From positions 24,681,033-24,745,032 of the forward strand of contig CM049309.1 in NCBI GenBank assembly GCA_026874595.1: 64,000 nt of DNA, in the 5' to 3' direction. Source of the stretch: Sipunculus nudus (Eukaryota > Annelida > Sipuncula > Golfingiida > Sipunculidae). The notes under the pieces were generated by a model. The model did not search any database, was not told where the DNA came from, and was given only the letters and a program-made list of their open reading frames with translations. This document shows, piece after piece, positions 39,001 to 45,884 of this stretch (within the stretch, counting starts at the first letter, position 1; each line of letters opens with the position of its first letter). Made by a program: the position numbers and the translations under genes.

Positions 39001-41216
39001 TTTCAAAATTTTTCATGTTAAGTGAGTTATTATTTTTCCTGATTTTTTACAAAGTCCATTATGTTTGGGCCCATAACTTAAAGAATTTATACTTTACAGA
39101 CTTAATTTCTGGCATGTAAATAGGAACTATATAGAGGAATATTTATGGTAAATATGAAGAAAAACAGATGAGTGGTTTTGATATTAGGCAGTCCTGAAGT
39201 GTAAAAATAGGATTTTAATAAAAAATTGAGGTTTTTCCTTAATTTCTCAAAGGAATGAAGTCGCAAAGACCCAGTTTTCGGCTTGGTAGGAGATCTTGGG
39301 GACATCTAACATTATGCTGAATTTTGGATTCCTAGGTCTTACGGTTTCAAAACGTGCCACATCTACGGACGGACGGACGGACGGACAGACGGACGACGGA
39401 CAATGGACCACGACTATAGCTCAGATGACTTATAGTCAGCTGAGCTAATAAAAACAGATCAGTGGTTTAAATAATATGCAGTCCTGAAGTGTGATAATAG
39501 GTTTTTAAAGGAAAATTGTGGGTTAACCTTAATTTCTCGCAGGAACAAAGTCGCAGTGATCAATCCAACTTTTGGTTTGGTAGATTTTTGGGACATCTAA
39601 CAGTATGTCGAATTTCAGATTCGTAGGTCCAATGGTTTCAAAATATGCCAGTTTAACAGACAGACAGGCAGACAGATGGAGTGACAGCCTACCGACAAAG
39701 GACCATGGCTATAGGTTAGTTGACTCATAATAAGCTGGGCTAAAATGTATAGAAATGAGAAAATACAGGTGGCACCACCAGTCCTCAAGGCAATCATTGT
39801 ATTAGTTATTCAGTTACTGGCACTTTTGTACCAAATTTTTAATAATTCTGGGGTGCTTAAACAGGGCCCATAACTTGAAATATAGGTCACAGAGACCTAA
39901 GTTCAGATGTCCTCAGAATATTTTTTATGGACCTCCATGGATGTTTAGTAAGAAGATTCTAAATCCAGTGCTTACAATCTGTGACACACAGACAGACGGA
40001 TGACGGCCAAAGAGTGATGACTATAGCTCAGATTACTTTCAGTCAGTTGAGCTAAAAGAGGAAAAACACATGTTTCTTAATATGTATTAAGATATATCTT
40101 GTGTGAGCACATCTTGATCTATCAGTTTGTGATACAGCAAAGATATCCTGAGGATCCTTAGGTTTCCTCATATTATGTTTATGGTAAGCAGATCATTTAA
40201 AAATAAAATCAAAATGCCTGTACTTGACAAGTACTAAGTACTTTATAGCTGTTTTATTCTTTTAAGTTTAACTACTTGATAGCCGTTTATTCTTTTAAGT
40301 TCATAGGTGGTAAATAAAACTACAGCAAAAGTAAGTACTCTGCTATATTTGCAAAGTACAAGAACAGGGTAGGTGCCACATAATTTGTACACGAGTATGA
40401 GAACCAAGCACAGCCTGATTCCCCGTGTTATATTAAGTGACCAATACATCATAATTCTCAGCTGAATTGTATGAAAATGTACATAGCAACAGTGTATTTG
40501 ACCTCCTGTTGATTACAATGAAAAGACCAATATATTAAATAAATATTTCAGGTAGCAAGATTTTCAGATGATACCATCAAAGTCATTACATGTGGGGTTC
40601 ATTACATGTGGCCTGATTTCTGACAAAATAAAAGTAATAAGTTTCACTTACTGATGGAGTGATCCCTTCCATCGGCTTTGGGAAACAAATGTTGAATAGT
40701 CCTTTTACATCTGCAATTAGCTGCCATTCAGAGCTTCTCTTGCTTCCATCATGTTGGGAATCTTACAGTGAAACAAAAATCAATATTGATCATTTTGTGG
40801 CAGAGTGATACAACAACTGAACAACTATTTTGACATGGGGTTAAAGTTTGTTTAAACTTTAAATCTGCTGTGAATTAAAACTGGTCATCTGACAAATAAC
40901 AAACTCAGTTAAAAGGCAATCTTAATCAAGGTCAGTGTAGCTGGCAGGATGAAAAGTCACAGGGCCATGACTGCAGCTCATCTGACTTATCGCAACCTCT
41001 GCCTAATAAAGAGTCACAGGGATATGACTACAGCTTAAATAACTAATAACAACCTCTGCTTAATAATGAGTAACAAGGCCATAACTATAGCGTATATCTA
41101 ACTAACAGAAATCTCTGCTTAAAACAGAAACTGGTAATACCTGAATCTGACTTGTTGAACACATCCTCTTTATCCTGATTTGTTCCTTGGGCCATCATCA
41201 TTGTGGATTAGGGCAA
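14879..41216 (-). CDS. Three-RRM RNA-binding protein gene, ten exons found, 3' end missing
   Basis: Ten exons read on the minus strand join into one frame of 991 coding bases (330 codons plus one base). Coding exons from 5' to 3': 41141-41201, 40652-40761, 34820-34878, 34201-34310, 33777-33835, 31113-31183, 29317-29468, 23717-23856, 21827-21903, 14879-15030. Each intron has GT and AG ends and phases agree throughout. RRM1 spans about residues 40-110 (RNP2 LFNICF), RRM2 about 122-193 (VFLANI; RNP1 GYAFITL) and RRM3 about 242-318 (VFICNF). An Arg/Ser-rich linker (about 195-225) separates RRM2 and RRM3, and a Pro/Gly-rich stretch follows RRM3. RRM proteins bind single-stranded RNA; the target and process cannot be told. 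I did not recognise the orthologue. The open phase-1 donor at 14878 shows that the gene continues leftward; no further exon was found in 1-14878. Confidence 0.88.
15149..15754 (+). mobile_element. Diverged family 1-type 5' end and unassigned sequence
   Basis: The end AACAAGTGACCCACTGGGCC followed by ACACTCAGGAG resembles a decayed family 1 start. The sequence after it does not match the other copies clearly, and no 3' end was found before the next element at 15755. Confidence 0.4.
15755..17692 (+). mobile_element. Family 1 element (medium subfamily), complete
   Basis: Begins AACAAGGGACCCATGGGTCA, word GCTCAGCTGA, and ends with GGAC tract, hairpin and GAGCTGAAA. About 1.94 kb; near-identical in layout to 37556-39446. 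It contains a poly-G tract (about 16755-16778), then the phrases 'gtgccatggtcaaagttgggc' and 'gggcccataactt' common to all family 1 copies. Its 3' end abuts the next element with no spacer. Confidence 0.75.
16755..16779. repeat. Poly-G tract within family 1 copy
   Basis: A run of over 20 G. The tract occurs at the same relative place in the copies at 27178 and 38558. Confidence 0.9.
17693..18497 (+). mobile_element. 5' part of an outer family 1 element
   Basis: Starts AACAAGGGACCCATGGGTCA directly after the preceding element's end and is interrupted at 18498 by another family 1 copy. It resumes at about 21102 with the phrase 'cttctgttttcaatcaattcc'. The uninterrupted paralogue is at 32190-32230. 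A poly-G run lies at about 18329. Confidence 0.65.
18498..21101 (+). mobile_element. Family 1 element (long subfamily), nested in another family 1 copy
   Basis: Starts AACAAGGGACCTATGGGTCA, word GCTCAGCTG; ends with GGAC tract (about 21012-21054), hairpin and GAGCT then A-rich. About 2.6 kb and closely related to 11422-14053 over its whole length, including the 5' ORF and the two 'gggcccataactt' modules. It appears to be one of the younger insertions here. Confidence 0.75.
21102..21420 (+). mobile_element. Resumed outer family 1 sequence, 3'-truncated
   Basis: Follows the interrupted element at 17693-18497 and continues the common interior (ACAGGGAAAAAATGTGC, 'gacaaaatttaagg'). It stops matching near 21410, about 400 bp short of exon 9 of the RRM gene; no 3' hairpin end is present. 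Confidence 0.5.
21827..21903 (-). CDS. RRM gene exon 9: middle of RRM3
   Basis: A 77-bp exon encoding residues 255-279 (DELKILFRNYNTLSIFRL then KPSAKYK). Acceptor TACACAG, donor GTAAGT, ending in phase 2. It corresponds in place and phase to exon 6 of RRM2. Confidence 0.87.
22091..23413 (+). mobile_element. Family 1 element (short subfamily), complete
   Basis: Starts AACAAGGGCCCCATGGGTCA, word GCTCAGCTGA; ends ACTTACAGTCAGCTGAGCTA then AAA. About 1.3 kb. The GGAC tract is worn down to 'ggtggacagacaatggac'. More diverged than the medium and long copies, hence older. Confidence 0.7.
23717..23856 (-). CDS. RRM gene exon 8: RS/Pro linker and start of RRM3
   Basis: Encodes residues 208-254. The linker QTRSRSSSPPRPGYYG is followed by RNP2 VFICNF (residues 243-248). 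Acceptor GTGCAG, donor GTAAGA, ending in phase 0. The RS/SP dipeptides could be phosphorylation sites, by analogy with SR proteins. Confidence 0.87.
24690..25585 (+). mobile_element. Family 1 element, divergent interior
   Basis: Starts AACAAGTAACCCATGGGTCA and ends GACTTACAGTCAGCTCAGGT then AAAA. The ends belong to family 1, but the interior differs from other family 1 copies: it has three units with 'aaggtcaaggtca' and 'tctgaccatgaagatcaag' phrases, resembling the tandem array at 1-3045. It looks like family 1 ends around a different core. Confidence 0.6.
25607..28966 (+). mobile_element. Family 1 element carrying a nested family 4 element
   Basis: Starts AACAAGGGACCCATGGGTCA about 20 bp after the preceding copy and ends with GGAC tract, 'agctcagttgacttata', GTCAGCTGAGCT and AAAA. 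Poly-G runs lie at about 26040, 26581 and 27178. The family 4 element (27713-28608) splits it at the 'cataactt...ttatactt' site. Confidence 0.7.
27713..28608 (+). mobile_element. Family 4 element nested in family 1
   Basis: Near its left end the hairpin GTAGTCG-ACAAG-CGACTAC is followed by GTGTATCCGCC. The interior holds four units with the GGTGGCGCCAC module (near 27856, 28012, 28138 and a decayed one near 28287). Flanking bases rejoin to the normal family 1 interior, so left and right limits are good to a few bases. A second 5' end of this family is at 47549. Confidence 0.6.
28967..29290 (+). repeat. Outer-repeat module copy
   Basis: Matches the module at 14380-14640 (ATACAGGTGGCACCACCAGT, the 'gatgaaactgtccatgaac' phrase, 'ggtccagtggttatga'-type tail). 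It ends about 30 bp before exon 7. Confidence 0.6.
29317..29468 (-). CDS. RRM gene exon 7: end of RRM2 and RS linker
   Basis: Encodes residues 158-207. It carries RNP1 GYAFITL (the first G is completed across the splice), helix 2 (LDSAVQAARDVNG), and the start of the Arg/Ser linker (TRGRSRSRG). Acceptor CCATAG, donor GTATAG. Its 152-bp length equals that of exon 10, the matching exon of RRM3. Confidence 0.87.
30022..31054. repeat. Minisatellite, about 30 copies of a 34-bp unit
   Basis: The unit combines GATCAGTCCTGTACAGGG and ATGAGACCCTCCCAGT. Copies are contiguous with scattered single-base changes and a few indels. The array lies in the RRM gene intron between exons 6 and 7, ending 59 bp from the exon 6 donor. 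On the transcribed strand every unit carries GGGAGGG, a G-run type known to act as an intronic splicing element in other genes; any effect here is inference. Confidence 0.95.
31113..31183 (-). CDS. RRM gene exon 6: middle of RRM2
   Basis: A 71-bp exon encoding residues 134-156 (EEVRELFQNYTVKSMYLY then TRPGQ). Acceptor TTATAG, donor GTAAGA, ending in phase 2. A 34-bp minisatellite begins about 60 bp past its donor in the next intron. Confidence 0.85.
31339..32894 (+). mobile_element. Family 1 element (short subfamily), complete
   Basis: Starts AACAAGGGACCCATGGGTCA, word GCTCAGCTGA; ends GACTTATTGTCAGCTGAGCT then AAAA. About 1.56 kb. The poly-G tract is at about 32041. It supplies the uninterrupted paralogue for the insertion at 18498. 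Confidence 0.72.
32990..33240 (+). repeat. Fragment of the long family 1 subfamily
   Basis: Shares the phrases 'taagctgtattatgagttg', 'gagacagggaagaggattg' and 'acttggccatataactt' with 11495-11660 and 18575-18740, but has neither terminus. Confidence 0.6.
33777..33835 (-). CDS. RRM gene exon 5: start of RRM2
   Basis: A 59-bp exon encoding residues 114-133 with RNP2 VFLANI. It ends in phase 0 after LETTE, the same relative place as exon 8 in RRM3 (LEETE). Acceptor TTACAG, donor GTATGC. Confidence 0.85.
34201..34310 (-). CDS. RRM gene exon 4: C-terminal half of RRM1
   Basis: Encodes residues 78-113. It contains RNP1-position residues KVYVRY, then the helix-2 segment KEKEAAENAKAAL. The RNP1 lacks the usual G-F/Y-G-F core, although Y80 and Y83 keep aromatic side chains. 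Acceptor TTTCAG, donor GTGAGG, ending in phase 1. Confidence 0.85.
34820..34878 (-). CDS. RRM gene exon 3: helix 1 to strand 2 of RRM1
   Basis: A 59-bp exon encoding residues 58-76, with the typical RRM stretch VLQEQFAPYGTISDL. It starts in phase 0 and ends in phase 2 at donor GTTAGT. The preceding intron is almost 6 kb and full of repeats. Confidence 0.85.
35401..35914 (+). mobile_element. Family 1-like 5' part interrupted by a family 2 element
   Basis: Starts AACAAGTGACCCATGGGTCA, word CTCAGCTGATTGACC. It carries the 'cagtctgcagaaactgatg'-type module and stops at AATAGAGAAA where a family 2 element begins. It corresponds in plan to the outer element at 10969-11421 and 14054-14380. Confidence 0.6.
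35915..36973 (+). mobile_element. Family 2 element, 3'-truncated
   Basis: Begins AACAGGCCTAGAGGCC, then TAATGTGAACCTATG (the word is altered). The interior follows the copy at 3733 closely (GGTGGCGACACC near 36247, the GAGTGAACTCTTG tandem part, GGTGGCGCCAC near 36802 and 36952). It breaks off near 36973 into family 1 sequence, so no 3' end is present. Confidence 0.6.
36974..37555 (+). mobile_element. Left part of a 5'-truncated outer family 1 element
   Basis: Starts within the 'atgagaataactgtacacctg' passage of family 1 and is cut at AAATATG by a complete family 1 copy. It continues at 39447. Confidence 0.6.
37556..39446 (+). mobile_element. Family 1 element (medium subfamily), nested
   Basis: Starts AACAAGGGACCTATGGGTCA, word GCTCAGCTGA; ends with GGAC tract, hairpin AGCTCAGATGAC/GTCAGCTGAGCT. 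About 1.9 kb, closely matching 15755-17692. Removing it restores the family 1 interior GGTAAATATG-AATAAAAACAG, against GGTAAATATGAAGAAAAACA in its own 3' half. Confidence 0.78.
39447..40058 (+). mobile_element. Two decayed family 1 3' ends in series
   Basis: The outer element resumes at 39447 and ends near 39745 (AATAAGCTGGGCT then AAAA). A further module copy (39755 onward) ends near 40056 with 'ttcagtcagttgagct' and AAAA after a short GACAGACGGATGACGG tract. Both are more diverged than the nested copy. Confidence 0.55.
40652..40761 (-). CDS. RRM gene exon 2: start of RRM1
   Basis: Only one of the three frames is open, and it fits the phase of exon 1. It encodes residues 21-57, including beta-strand 1 of RRM1 (LFNICF, residues 42-47). 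The acceptor is TGTAAG and the donor GTAAGT. It ends in phase 0 inside helix 1. Confidence 0.85.
41141..41216 (-). CDS. RRM gene, first coding exon
   Basis: The start is placed at the first of three consecutive ATG codons (41201 downward), giving MMMAQGTNQDKEDVFNKSDS plus one base. A splice acceptor (TTACAG on the minus strand) lies just upstream at 41217, so at least one 5' non-coding exon should lie at higher coordinates. The donor is GTATTA at 41140. Which ATG is used is not decidable from sequence. Confidence 0.8.
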
Positions 41217-42119
41217 CTGTAACAAAACAAAAAGTTAAATATACCACTGCTCTACAAGCATAACAGGATACCTGGCATCACTCCCAACAACTGACAGATA
41301 CCTGGTCCACAAACTGCTGGCTATAATGCTGTGAAAACCAACCCTTTATTGATATAAATTCACTTAGTGAACCATTTACTACTACGGCTGTGTATTGCTG
41401 GGCAACTCACAAGAAAACCCGATTCAAGATATCCAACAGCAATACACCGACAATGTGAGACAGTTTCAAGTGCGGGGTTGCAAAGTTTTTAAAGGGAGTC
41501 CTGTTTTCTTTCTTAACGACCAATATTTTATTAGTCAATAAATTAAGATTTCTGCCCCAGATTGCAAAAGTTTCCCTGTCATAAATGCAATATTTGATTT
41601 TATACATTTTTTTCCTGGCAAGGGGTTTAAGTTCTTGCATTTTGCTGAAGCTTTTTCTGCGGCAGTCTCCTTGATCCTGGAGACATACACAACATATATG
41701 CAGTTGCCAGTTATGATCAAACTATTACATTTAATTATTAATGTCTGCTATCATGATGAGATGCAGTTCATCAAAAGTCAATATGAGAAAATATACACAG
41801 GAATATTTTACTTGCACAACCTCTTTTTTCAATAAATCCAAACTGTTGACCGGATTCGACAGTCCCTTGGGAGAAAGACAGTAAGTGAAACAACAAGGAA
41901 TCAAGTTGGGTATAATGTAAACTGGTTTTAAAGTGTACACTGCTTTTGTAAGCAAAACTTTAGATCCACTTTAGTAACCAGGTAGCAGCACCAGAACTGT
42001 CACAAATGAGTAATGGCTGCGTTTGGAAGTGAGCAAACTACAAGTACAACATGAAACACGTTACCTCTTTACTACTTAAAATTATATGACAATGGGACGT
42101 TTGTGCAAAATTTTAACGG

Positions 42120-42680
42120 ACATACTTTATTAGTTGGTACCAGATTTGGCTCCTAGCATGACGCTTAGTGGAGATTTTGTGTTTTTCAACACTCGCACCA
42201 AAATACGGGGTGTTTTGGCGGACCCAGCGGTCCCTGGCAAGCCCATCAGTTCAAAAGGACCCAGTTGACACGAATAGACGTAACACTGGTCACATTTACC
42301 CTTCACTTTTGAAATATACGAATAATTAAGTTTACTGTCATTTGGAATAATCATATAATATTGCCTCACCAGATACCGCTAATCTGAATGTTGGATGTGT
42401 TCTTAGTCTCAACAGCGTTATCAAAGTGGAGACCTTTAAATTGCCAGGCGCGCCAAGCGTGAGCGATGTTTGGGGTTTGAGGGGAAACGTGTTTCGCTGA
42501 TCAGGGCGCTGACCAGAGCTAGACTGGTTCAGACAGTTTGGACTGCTAACAGGCGCCCCGGGTCACTCAATTATCAGATCACCAGCTTCCTTGTTCAGGA
42601 CACATTCGCTCTTTCTCTGATCATTTATTCTTTATCGTTGTCTTGCTGTATTAAAATCTAAATCTATTACTATTACATGA
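42120..42680 (-). promoter_or_regulatory. Possible 5' region of the RRM gene
   Basis: This stretch lies upstream of the first coding exon and is richer in CpG than its surroundings (for example GCGCGCC near 42450). The acceptor at 41217 demands an upstream non-coding exon, and this is the most likely place for it and the promoter. No clear TATA box or initiator was found. Confidence 0.25.
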
Positions 42681-42916
42681 AATATATTGGTTAGCTCCCC
42701 AGGGTCCGACCGACATTTTTTCTGTTTTGCCTTCTGCAAACTAACGTTCGTAGGGTTAAGCTGACTTCAGATGATCCGCGTGTGCGAGTCTTTGTACATT
42801 TTAGACGTTAAGCCTACTAGTATATGACGCAATGCACAGTAAAATGCCAGTCTAAAAAAATTAAGAATGAGATTTAATAATACAGATAATTTAATTAAGG
42901 AGAGGATTTCCCCAAA

Positions 42917-42939
42917 TCCCCCCCCCCCCCCCCCCCCCG
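42917..42939. repeat. Poly-C tract
   Basis: A run of about 22 C in the upstream region of the RRM gene. Confidence 0.9.
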
Positions 42940-44275
42940 AGGCTACGGCCTTGATGGGTCATTCTACGAAAAACGACCCATTTCAGCAGGTACAACATCT
43001 GAAAAAACAACTTATCATAATATTTATTTTATAGAGTCTCACATGGAAATAAAAATGTAAACTATATGAAATTAATTTCAGCAGAGCACTTTATTTAATG
43101 AAAAGTTATAGTTTTCGCTAATTTAATGTCCTATGTGTATCATCAATTTCAACACATGCAGTTACAGACTTTAAGCAATGCTTGGAAATTATCATGAAAG
43201 ATTGAGCTGGATATTTTCATGTCAATTTCATGGTCCCACATAATTCATTTAGAAAAAATAAGAAAGGCTCACCTGTACGATGTATTTTATTATAAAAATA
43301 TATTTTAGCCCTGTATAATGCATATTTTTAATTTTATGAGTTACGTTGAATCCTGAAACAAAATACAACCGCAACCCACAGAAGGTACAATACAATAAAT
43401 AGAAGGAAAATATAGCAGTCTATCTTGGTAAATAAAAATTTCAAGAGATAAAAACATTTCTAATATGTTTCAAGTCATTTTTTTTTCTTGAAATTATGTC
43501 TTTTTTTCAAAATATAACGGTGTTGAGAAAGGATAACGGTGCTGAATTACAATAAATGTTTTCATTGGCAAAATTATTACTTAAAGCAAGCAGACTTCTT
43601 TTATTATATTTTAAAGTTTAATATTTAAAAATACATAACACAGTGATCGTTATAAAAACTATGAAATTCCTGAATAGCAACGCCAGAGTGTAGAATTTCG
43701 ATCTTACATCCATCCTGCCACCTTTTTCTTTCAACACCGTTCATTGATATTCATCACCGTTAAAAGTGAAAAGTGAATAATGGTGTTGAAAAAAAGATAT
43801 GATATTTATTTAAAGAAACTTAATTACTCCTGTAACCTTTCTAGTACTTAGTACTCAGTATATGTATGTGTTGACAGTGTGAGCTATATTCCAAAACTAA
43901 AAAAAGCAGAAATATTTCCATTATTTTTGAGAAAAATTGGTAACGATGTTGAAAAGCAATAAATATACGGCTATTTTTACACAATTAAGGAACTTGTGGA
44001 AGTTTTTAAGGAATGATTTATTAAACATGAAGAGTGAAAAAAATTCTAGGCCTATACCATTTTTAATAAAAATAAGAGGATAATCAGTTTTTTACAATGG
44101 CCTGGGGACAGATACTTTTTAATGACCTTTGAACCATGAAGTAAAGATTTGAAGCATTTTAGGTATTACTTCGCTAAACAAGTAAGGTAAAATTAAGCAG
44201 AAAATGTAAGATAATAAAATTAAATCCCGAAAGCACAATGACAGATGATATAAAAATGTACTGTGTGTGTGTGTG

Positions 44276-44318
<43 letters not shown>

Positions 44319-44683
44319 ACACGCACTTATGGGGTTGATATGATATTGCAAAAAGACATTGAAAAGTTGATAGGCATATATACATATTCTTTTTTATGTT
44401 TTTCTATATAGGTAAGCATTGACCAATAAATGACAGCAAACAATGAACCAGAATGTAGTAGTACATACATACAGTTTTTCAAAATTTTCCACATCGTAGA
44501 TATTTCGCTTGGCCGCCAATATTGCTTAATGTGAATTAGCAGAAAAGAGGGTCAGATGACAACCCCCCCCCCCCCCTCCACACCCAGTAAAGTTATGTTT
44601 TTATTTATTAGCTGACAGTCAAATGGACGGACTGACAGACAGGTCAGAAGCAATCCCTACCAAGCTACCCCAGAGGGCATCCA
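42940..44683. other. A/T-rich stretch with a recurring AACGGTGTTGA motif; no gene
   Basis: The motif AACGGTGTTGA is at 43516, with close variants at 43535, 43780 and 43942 and inverted copies at 43731 and about 43753. A GT/AT microsatellite lies at 44266-44314 and a poly-C run near 44562. No ORF with a known domain. Confidence 0.5.
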
Positions 44684-44688
44684 TTAAA

Positions 44689-44876
44689 TGTAAATTAAAG
44701 AAGTTAATTATTGTTAACGCTTAAAGTTGAATTTTGCAGACCTGGCAACCCGTATCTATTCAGGTGGAGCCGTCCCCCTTAAACCCGCTTAGTTATACAC
44801 GGGGCCGGGGAACTCACGCTTCAGTTATCACTTTTCACACCCCAGCCAGTCATTTGCACGTTGTGTTTTGTCGGTG
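44689..44876 (+). repeat. A1 repeat of the Ngaro-type element
   Basis: 188 bp, matched with few differences at 47078-47265. Its right edge is the deletion breakpoint: A2 continues with CCCGCCCACCC whereas A1 jumps into RT coding sequence. Confidence 0.9.
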
Positions 44877-45865
44877 ATTATGCAGATGGGCTGGAATTCA
44901 TTATGAAAAAATACGGAGTCTCTGAGGTTGAACATTACCTAGATGATCATTTCACATGCGGCCCTCCGTTAACCCCTCTGTGTGATATAAATCTAGAGAC
45001 CATGCTAGAATGCTGTTACAAGCTCGGTTTTGCTGTGCAACCAGAAAAGGTAGTAAAACCAACTACACGGCTCGAATATCTAGGGATAATAGACTCCAAT
45101 AGAATGGAGTTGTCAATGTCTTCTGAACGTGTAGAAGACACGATAACAGAGTTACGTAAATGGTTGAATGTTAGAAGCTTGACAAAGAGAAATCTTTTGT
45201 CTCTGATCGGCAAGTTAACATTTGTAGCACGTGTAGTGAAACCGGGTAAAATATTCATTCGTCGTCTAATAGAAGCGTCAAGAAAGTTACGGTTTCTGCA
45301 TCACCGTGTAAAACTGAACAAAGCTGCAAAAAGCGACATCATGTGGTGGCTAAGCTACCTACAAGGATGGAACAGGAAAAGTTTGTTCTATGAAGAACAG
45401 TGGACAGGTAACGCTTGCTTGCACTTGTGGACGGACGCCTCAGATTAAGGGTATGGTGCAGTGTTTTGTAATGCACGGTTGTATGAGGAATTCGACAGAC
45501 TTGATGAACACTCCAAACATTCAATTGCATACAGGGAACTCTTTGCTATTGCAAAAGCTGCGGCAACATGGGGTAAGCTGTTGACGACAAAACGTGTCCT
45601 GTTTCACTGTGACAACCAAGCAGTGGTGCACGTACTGAAGAAAGCATCCTCACGAGACGGTGCAATAATGAAACTAATGCGTGCATTATTCTTTACATGT
45701 GCAACATACGGTTTTCAGTGTTCGGCGATACATGTGCCAGGTGCCAAGAATAAAGTCGCGGATGCGTTATCCAGAGGTGACCTGAGGCGTTTTCGGCTGG
45801 TTCATCCATCAGCTGACACACAAATGACTAAGCTATTACCTTTACCAGTACATCAGCTGATTTGA
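44861..45865 (+). pseudogene. RT C-terminal part and RNase H, broken by one stop codon
   Basis: One frame runs through both domains. The RT catalytic motif is YLDDH at about residues 27-31. The RNase H domain follows, with TDASD (first Asp), YRELFAI (Glu), HCDNQ (Asp) and the C-terminal PGAKNKVADALSRG. A TAA at 45446-45448 replaces the codon after TDASD and is the only stop. The first few residues come from A1, so the ORF start at 44861 is an artefact of the deletion. The palm and fingers upstream of the YxDD region are absent, so the copy cannot make a working RT. Confidence 0.88.
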
Positions 45866-45884
45866 AGTTTTAATTTTATGTATA

